From contig DASSTS010000039.1 in NCBI GenBank assembly GCA_035707805.1, positions 1-64,000 on the forward strand: a DNA stretch of 64,000 nucleotides. Direction: 5' to 3'. Made by a program: the position numbers and the translations under genes. Shown here one piece after another: positions 59,830 to 64,000 of the stretch. The notes under the pieces are model-generated. The model searched no databases and was not told the origin of the DNA. It saw only the letters and a program-made list of their open reading frames with translations. Origin of the DNA: Castellaniella sp035707805. GTDB lineage: Bacteria > Pseudomonadota > Gammaproteobacteria > Burkholderiales > Burkholderiaceae_B. How positions within the stretch are numbered: the stretch's first letter is position 1; every line of letters begins with the position of its first letter.

Positions 59830-60819
59830 GTGGCAAAACTCAATCTTTCCATCGCGATGGGCGATTACGACCGCAACCGGCCCCTGTATGACGGCGAGGT
59901 CCGGATCGACGGAGTCGATCCGACCTTCATGCTGCTCAGCCCGGAGGAAATGTTCTTCCGCGCTTTCCGCTACCAGGACTTCGATGTCAGTGAAGTCTCG
60001 TTCTCCAGCTACCTGGTCAAGACGGCCGAGGGCGACTGCCCCTACATCGCGCTGCCCGTGTTCCTGTCGCGGGCGTTCCGGCATACCTCGATCTATGTGC
60101 GCAAAGACCGGATCCGAACGCCGGAAGACCTGCGCGGCAAGCGCATCGGCGTCCCGGAATACCAGCTCACGGCGATCGTCTGGGCGCGCGCGCTGCTGCA
60201 GGACGACTACGGCGTCCTGCCCTCCGACGTGCAGTGGGTGCGGGGCGGCATCGATCAGCCGGGCCGCATCGAGAAAATCTCCCTGGACCTGCCCCCGGGC
60301 GTGGACCTGAGCGACGCCCCCGCCGACACGACGATCTCCGACATGCTGGACCGGGGCGAGATCGACGGCTTCATCGCGCCGCGCGCGCCTTCCGGGGCCG
60401 CGCGCCGCAACCCCGACGTGGGCTGGCTGTTCGGCGACCCGACGGCCGTGGCCAAGGACTACTACCGGCGCACAGGCATCTTTCCCATCATGCACCTGCT
60501 GGGCCTGCGCAAGACGCTGGCGGACCGGCATCCCTGGCTGGCGGCGGCGCTCGTGAAGGCTTTCGGCCAGTCCAAGGCCGCGGCGCTGCACCGGCTGTCC
60601 GATACCTCCGCCACCAAGATCACGCTACCGTTCGTGGAAGAACAGCTCAAGGCCGCGCGCGAGACGCTGGGCGAGGATTTCTGGTCGTACGGCGTCGCCG
60701 CGAACCTCAAGACCCTGGAAGCCTTCACCCGGCATCACTTCCAGCAGGGCCTCTCGAAGCGGCAGGTGCCCGTCGAGGCGCTCTTCCATCCCAGCACGTA
60801 CGAAACCTTCAAGATCTGA
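59830..60819 (+). CDS. Pht5-like protein: 4,5-dihydroxyphthalate decarboxylase / substrate-binding-protein fold
   Basis: 329 residues starting at a GTG with GGAG 5 bases upstream. It has the type 2 periplasmic-binding fold seen in Pht5-like decarboxylases: LNLSIAMGDYDRNRPLYDGEVRIDGVD, TPEDLRGKRIGVPEYQLTAIVWARALLQDDYG and GEIDGFIAPRAPS. There is no signal peptide, so it should be cytoplasmic and enzymatic rather than a transport receptor. Automated labels often call this family ABC substrate-binding protein. It lies between the oxygenase and reductase genes. Substrate inferred only from pht clusters. Confidence 0.8.
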   Translation: MAKLNLSIAMGDYDRNRPLYDGEVRIDGVDPTFMLLSPEEMFFRAFRYQDFDVSEVSFSSYLVKTAEGDCPYIALPVFLSRAFRHTSIYVRKDRIRTPEDLRGKRIGVPEYQLTAIVWARALLQDDYGVLPSDVQWVRGGIDQPGRIEKISLDLPPGVDLSDAPADTTISDMLDRGEIDGFIAPRAPSGAARRNPDVGWLFGDPTAVAKDYYRRTGIFPIMHLLGLRKTLADRHPWLAAALVKAFGQSKAAALHRLSDTSATKITLPFVEEQLKAARETLGEDFWSYGVAANLKTLEAFTRHHFQQGLSKRQVPVEALFHPSTYETFKI

Positions 60820-60825
60820 ACGCTC

Positions 60826-61833
60826 GTGGACACGCCCATCATGCAGGACCCTGACACAGTCGAACTGACGCCCCCGGACGGCCCCGGCGACGCCGGCCTG
60901 CGGCTGCGGATCACCCGCAAAGAGGCCATCGCGCGCGACATCCACGTCTTTGAATTCGAGGCGGCGGATGGGGGACCGCTGCCCCCCTTTACCCCCGGGG
61001 CGCACCTCCGGCTGCGCGCCCCCAATGGCGCGCTGCGCAAGTATTCGCTGTGCAACCCGCCCGACGACCGCGGCCATTACGTCATCACCGTCAAGCGCGA
61101 CGCCGCCGGCCGCGGCGGCTCCCGCAGCCTGATCGACGAGGCCGGGGTCGGCCATGTCCTGCAGGCGCTGCCTCCCGACAACGCCTTTGCGCTGGTCGAC
61201 GATCCCGCCAGCCTGGTCTTCATCGCCGGCGGCATCGGCATCACGCCCATCCTGTCCATGATCCGGTCGCTGGGGGAAGACAGCGGCATCCCTTGGCATC
61301 TCTACTACCTCACCCGCGACGAGGCGGACACGGCCTACCGCGACCTGCTCGCATCCCCGCCGTACGCGTCGCACGTCACCTTCCACCACAGCGGCGCGGC
61401 GCACGACCGTTTCGACCTGTGGCCTGTGCTGGAAACGCCCGGCAAGGGGCATGTGTACTGCTGCGGACCGCGCGCCCTCATGAAGGACGTGCGCGACATG
61501 TCCGGGCACTGGTCGCGCAGCCACATCCATTTCGAAAGCTTCATCGAAGGCGGCGAAAGAAAGCCCGATGACCACGCCTTCACCGTCACCCTCGCCCGTT
61601 CGGGACGGACGCTGGAGGTCCCGGCGGGGCAGTCCATTCTGGCCGTCCTGCACGCGGCCGGGGTGGCCGTGCCCTGCTCCTGCGAAAGCGGCACCTGCGG
61701 CACCTGCCGCACCACGCTGCTGGAAGGCGCGGCCGACCATCGCGACATGGTGCTCATGTCCGACGAGCAGGACCACCAGATCATGGTCTGCGTGTCCCGG
61801 GCCAGATCCGCCAACCTCGTCCTGGACTTGTGA
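60826..61833 (+). CDS. Phthalate-dioxygenase-reductase-type (PDR/VanB) oxidoreductase
   Basis: 335 residues: N-terminal flavin-binding barrel with RKYSL (71-75), NAD-binding domain with FIAGGIGITPILSM and the CCGPRALM segment, and a C-terminal plant-type [2Fe-2S] domain with Cys286-x4-Cys291-x2-Cys294 and Cys322. This FMN-NAD-ferredoxin order is that of phthalate dioxygenase reductase and VanB, matching the class IA oxygenase upstream. It would pass NADH electrons to the Rieske protein. GTG 60826 is used; ATG 60841 is an alternative. The stop overlaps the next GTG. Confidence 0.92.
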   Translation: MDTPIMQDPDTVELTPPDGPGDAGLRLRITRKEAIARDIHVFEFEAADGGPLPPFTPGAHLRLRAPNGALRKYSLCNPPDDRGHYVITVKRDAAGRGGSRSLIDEAGVGHVLQALPPDNAFALVDDPASLVFIAGGIGITPILSMIRSLGEDSGIPWHLYYLTRDEADTAYRDLLASPPYASHVTFHHSGAAHDRFDLWPVLETPGKGHVYCCGPRALMKDVRDMSGHWSRSHIHFESFIEGGERKPDDHAFTVTLARSGRTLEVPAGQSILAVLHAAGVAVPCSCESGTCGTCRTTLLEGAADHRDMVLMSDEQDHQIMVCVSRARSANLVLDL

Positions 61834-63023
61834 TCGCCATGCCGCAGACCGCGCGTATCAAGATCGGCGTGATCGGCCTGGGCCGCGCCTTTTCGCTGAT
61901 GCTGCCCACGTTCCTGGCCGATCCCCGCGTAAAACTCGTCGCGGCCAGCGACCCGCGCGCAGCCGCGCGCGAGCAGTTCACGTCGGACTTCGGCCGTCCG
62001 GCCTATGCCGAGGCCGCCGACCTCGTCCGGGACGCCGCGGTGCAGGTCGTCTATATCGCGAGCCCCCACCAGTGGCACGCCCGGCACGCCGCCATGGCGG
62101 CCGAGGCGGGCCGGCATGTCCTGGTCGAAAAGCCGATGGCCCTGACCCTGGACGACTGCGATGCCATGATCCAGGCCTGCCGCAGGGCGCGCGTGCACCT
62201 GATCGTCGGGCATTGCCACAGCTTCGACACCCCCTACTTGCGGGCGCGGGACGTCATTTCGAGCGGCCGGATGGGACGCGTCACGATGATTCACGCCCAG
62301 AACTACACGGACTATCTCTACCGGCCGCGGCGACCCGAAGAGCTGGCGACCGACCAGGGTGGAGGCGCCGTCTTCAGCCAGGCGGCCCACCAGATCGACA
62401 TCGTCCGCCTGCTGGCCGGGCAGCGCCTGGTGCGGCTGCGGTGCGCCCTGGGCAACTGGGATCCGCAGCGGCCGACCGAGGGCGCCTACAGCGCCCTGCT
62501 CTGGTTCGACGGCGGCGCCTACGCCTGCGCCAGCTACAGCGGCTACGGCCATTTCGACACGGACGAATGGATGGGATGGATCGGCGAAATGGGGACCCCG
62601 AAAGATCCCGGGGCCTATGGCGAGGCCCGACGCAGGCTCCATGCCATCCGGTCGCCTGCCGAAGAGGCGCGGTTGAAGGCCGCGCGCACCTACGGAGGCC
62701 CCGACTACACGCCGCCGCGCCGGGAGCCGGAGGCCCGGCGCCACCAGCACTTCGGCCCGGTCATCGTGTCGTGCGAACGCGGCGACATCCGGCCGCTGCC
62801 CGATGGACTGAGCATCTATGCGGACGAGCGGCATACCTTCATTCCCCTGGGGACGACGGCGGTGCCACGCGCGGAGGTCATCGACGAGCTGTACGGCGCC
62901 CTCTTTCAGGACAGGCCGCCCTTGCACACCGGGGAATGGGCCCGGGGTACGACCGAGGCCTGCCTGGCGCTGCTGGAATCCCACCGGGCGCGCTGCGACG
63001 TGGTGCTGGCCGGTGCCTGTTAA
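61830..63023 (+). CDS. Gfo/Idh/MocA-family dehydrogenase, Pht4-like dihydrodiol dehydrogenase candidate
   Basis: 397 residues with the Rossmann start IKIGVIGLGRAFSLMLPTF, the EKP motif (HVLVEKPMALTLDDCDAM, catalytic Lys) and the C-terminal substrate domain (GGGAVFSQAAHQIDIVRLLAG). In phthalate pathways the cis-dihydrodiol dehydrogenase (Pht4/OphB) belongs to this family, so it probably rearomatises the product of the upstream oxygenase. The GTG start overlaps the reductase stop (GTGA at 61830-61833); ATG 61839 is an alternative. Confidence 0.86.
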   Translation: MIAMPQTARIKIGVIGLGRAFSLMLPTFLADPRVKLVAASDPRAAAREQFTSDFGRPAYAEAADLVRDAAVQVVYIASPHQWHARHAAMAAEAGRHVLVEKPMALTLDDCDAMIQACRRARVHLIVGHCHSFDTPYLRARDVISSGRMGRVTMIHAQNYTDYLYRPRRPEELATDQGGGAVFSQAAHQIDIVRLLAGQRLVRLRCALGNWDPQRPTEGAYSALLWFDGGAYACASYSGYGHFDTDEWMGWIGEMGTPKDPGAYGEARRRLHAIRSPAEEARLKAARTYGGPDYTPPRREPEARRHQHFGPVIVSCERGDIRPLPDGLSIYADERHTFIPLGTTAVPRAEVIDELYGALFQDRPPLHTGEWARGTTEACLALLESHRARCDVVLAGAC

Positions 63024-63060
63024 GCCAAGCTGATATCATGAGCGCCAACTTGTTTTCACC

Positions 63061-63636
63061 GTGAACGACATGGCTTCGAGAGGGAAAAGCGGCCTCCCCG
63101 CGCACTGGGAAGCAATCGATCCGAACGACCGGCTGGCGCACCTGATCCGCTACGCGGCCCGTTCGCTGGTGCGCGGCCTGCAGATCCGGCTGGCCGAACA
63201 CAATGTGCTCTTCGGCCATTGGGCCTTTTTGCGCATCCTCTGGGAAGAAGACGGCCTGACGCAACATGCGCTCAACAAGAAGGCGGGGCTGATGGAGCCC
63301 ACCACGTATTCCGCGCTGCGCGCCATGGAATCCCTGGGATACATCGAGCGCAAGCACCTGCCGGGCAACAAGAAAAACCTGCACATCTTCCTGACGGCCG
63401 CCGGCCGTGCGCTCCAGGACAAGCTCGTCCCGCTGGCCCAGGAGGTCAACACCATCAGCACGCAAGGCCTGTCCGACGACGAGATCCGGGCGTGCCGCAA
63501 GGTGCTGCTCACCATTGCCTCCAACATGGCGCACGACGAGTCGCGCGCCGAGGACGCAGGCCGCCGGCTGCCGTCCACCCGCGAGCTCGCCAGCTGGATC
63601 AAGGAAGCCGAATCGCTGCGCGCGAGCGAAGTCTAG
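63061..63636 (+). CDS. MarR-family transcriptional regulator
   Basis: About 191 residues, winged helix-turn-helix: HNVLFGHWAFLRILWEEDGLTQHALNKKAGLMEPTTYSALRAMESLGYIERKH is the DNA-binding core, with the wing residues KKNLHIFLTAAGRAL. It has a longer C-terminal tail (about 150-191) than typical MarR proteins (about 140-150). It follows the catabolic genes on the same strand after 37 bases and likely represses the cluster until an aromatic ligand binds. Start GTG 63061 or ATG 63070; neither has a clear ribosome site. A TGATATCA palindrome lies at 63031-63038 just upstream. Confidence 0.88.
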   Translation: MNDMASRGKSGLPAHWEAIDPNDRLAHLIRYAARSLVRGLQIRLAEHNVLFGHWAFLRILWEEDGLTQHALNKKAGLMEPTTYSALRAMESLGYIERKHLPGNKKNLHIFLTAAGRALQDKLVPLAQEVNTISTQGLSDDEIRACRKVLLTIASNMAHDESRAEDAGRRLPSTRELASWIKEAESLRASEV

Positions 63637-63666
63637 CCCAGGCCCCTGCCCCGCCTCCGGCCGGGC

Positions 63667-64000
63667 CTAGCTCACCCGGTTTCTCACCCGGCGCTCGAGG
63701 GCCCACAGAAGAATGGACCCGGCCATGGCGGCCAGGAACAGGATCGTGATCATGGCCATCATCTGGGAATACCGGCCGACGCCGTAGTAGTCCATGATGT
63801 TCTTGCCCATGCCGCTCTTGGCGGCAAACAGCTCTGCAAAGATGACGTTGACCACCGTCAGGCCGAAGCACAGCCGGATGCCCGTGAGCAGCGGCAGCGA
63901 GACTGCCGGCAGATAGATGCGCCACAGCGCCCGCCAGGGCTTCACGTTCAGCGAACGGGCGACCTGAGTGTAGACCGGTTTCGTGGTCCGGACGGCGACC
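63667..64000 (-). CDS. ABC transporter permease, C-terminal part, cut by window end
   Basis: The reading frame is open to the end of the window; about 110 C-terminal residues are present. The EAA loop (TQVARSLNVKPWRALWRIYLPAVSLPLLTG) and following helices (about LCFGLTVVNVIFAELFAA and MAMITILFLAAMAGSILLWALERRV) are those of SsuC/TauC-type permeases for sulfonates, taurine and aromatic acids. It converges on the MarR gene and is probably part of the importer for the cluster's substrate. The N-terminus lies beyond the window. Confidence 0.87.
   Translation of the reverse strand, partial: VAVRTTKPVYTQVARSLNVKPWRALWRIYLPAVSLPLLTGIRLCFGLTVVNVIFAELFAAKSGMGKNIMDYYGVGRYSQMMAMITILFLAAMAGSILLWALERRVRNRVS

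Overview
The window is about 64 kb of high-GC chromosome from a betaproteobacterium, most likely an Alcaligenaceae member (Bordetella / Achromobacter / Castellaniella type). The evidence is a pyruvate dehydrogenase operon whose E3 carries its own lipoyl domain, the gene order folC-dedD-cvpA-purF, the run rpsB-tsf-pyrH-frr-uppS-cdsA-dxr-rseP-bamA-skp-lpxD-fabZ-lpxA-lpxB-rnhB, and the smpB/ratA-rnfH arrangement. The species cannot be named from the sequence alone. No rRNA, tRNA, CRISPR array, prophage, insertion sequence or replication origin was seen. Coding density is very high, with many ATGA/GTGA stop-start overlaps.

Layout. 1-4.1 kb: 3' end of aceE, then aceF and lpdA, closed by a strong intrinsic terminator. 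4.1-8.4 kb: folC, a DedD-like SPOR protein, cvpA and purF. 8.4-12.4 kb, minus strand: map-glnD-dsbB with overlapping stops and starts. 12.65-28.1 kb: one long plus-strand housekeeping run covering translation (rpsB, tsf, frr), UMP kinase, isoprenoid and phospholipid synthesis (uppS, cdsA, dxr), outer-membrane protein and lipid A biogenesis (rseP, bamA, skp, lpxD, fabZ, lpxA, lpxB), rnhB and an RNA methyltransferase. 28.1-31.6 kb: divergent ppsR / ppsA, the PEP synthase and its regulator. 31.6-37.1 kb: small mixed units (DNA alkyl-transferase, YnfA, cysteine hydrolase with divergent GlxA-type regulator, smpB, ratA-rnfH, HxlR regulator with divergent oxidoreductase). 37.3-40.6 kb: a three-gene valine (isobutyryl-CoA) degradation operon. 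40.6-46.2 kb: ygfZ, then mltG-tmk-holB-tatD and a secreted ankyrin protein. 46.2-50.1 kb, minus strand: a complete sulfate/thiosulfate ABC importer. 50.2-55.1 kb: a DUF3298 lipoprotein and a divergent DUF4239 membrane protein, an SDR, a sulfide:quinone-reductase-like flavoprotein, acylphosphatase and a DUF411 protein. 55.1-57.3 kb, minus strand: a MotA/MotB-like stator pair with a very long Ala/Pro linker, with no flagellar genes nearby.

57.6-64 kb: the accessory part, a phthalate-type aromatic catabolic cluster. It holds a class II aldolase-family protein, a Rieske oxygenase, a Pht5 (4,5-dihydroxyphthalate decarboxylase)-like protein, a phthalate-dioxygenase-reductase-type electron donor, a Gfo/Idh/MocA dehydrogenase, a MarR regulator, and the start of a convergent ABC importer (permease, cut by the window end). 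The order resembles pht/oph clusters, but the substrate is unknown and two different decarboxylase-type families are present together. A 16-bp palindrome and a well-formed promoter lie in its control regions. This cluster is the most interesting part of the window.
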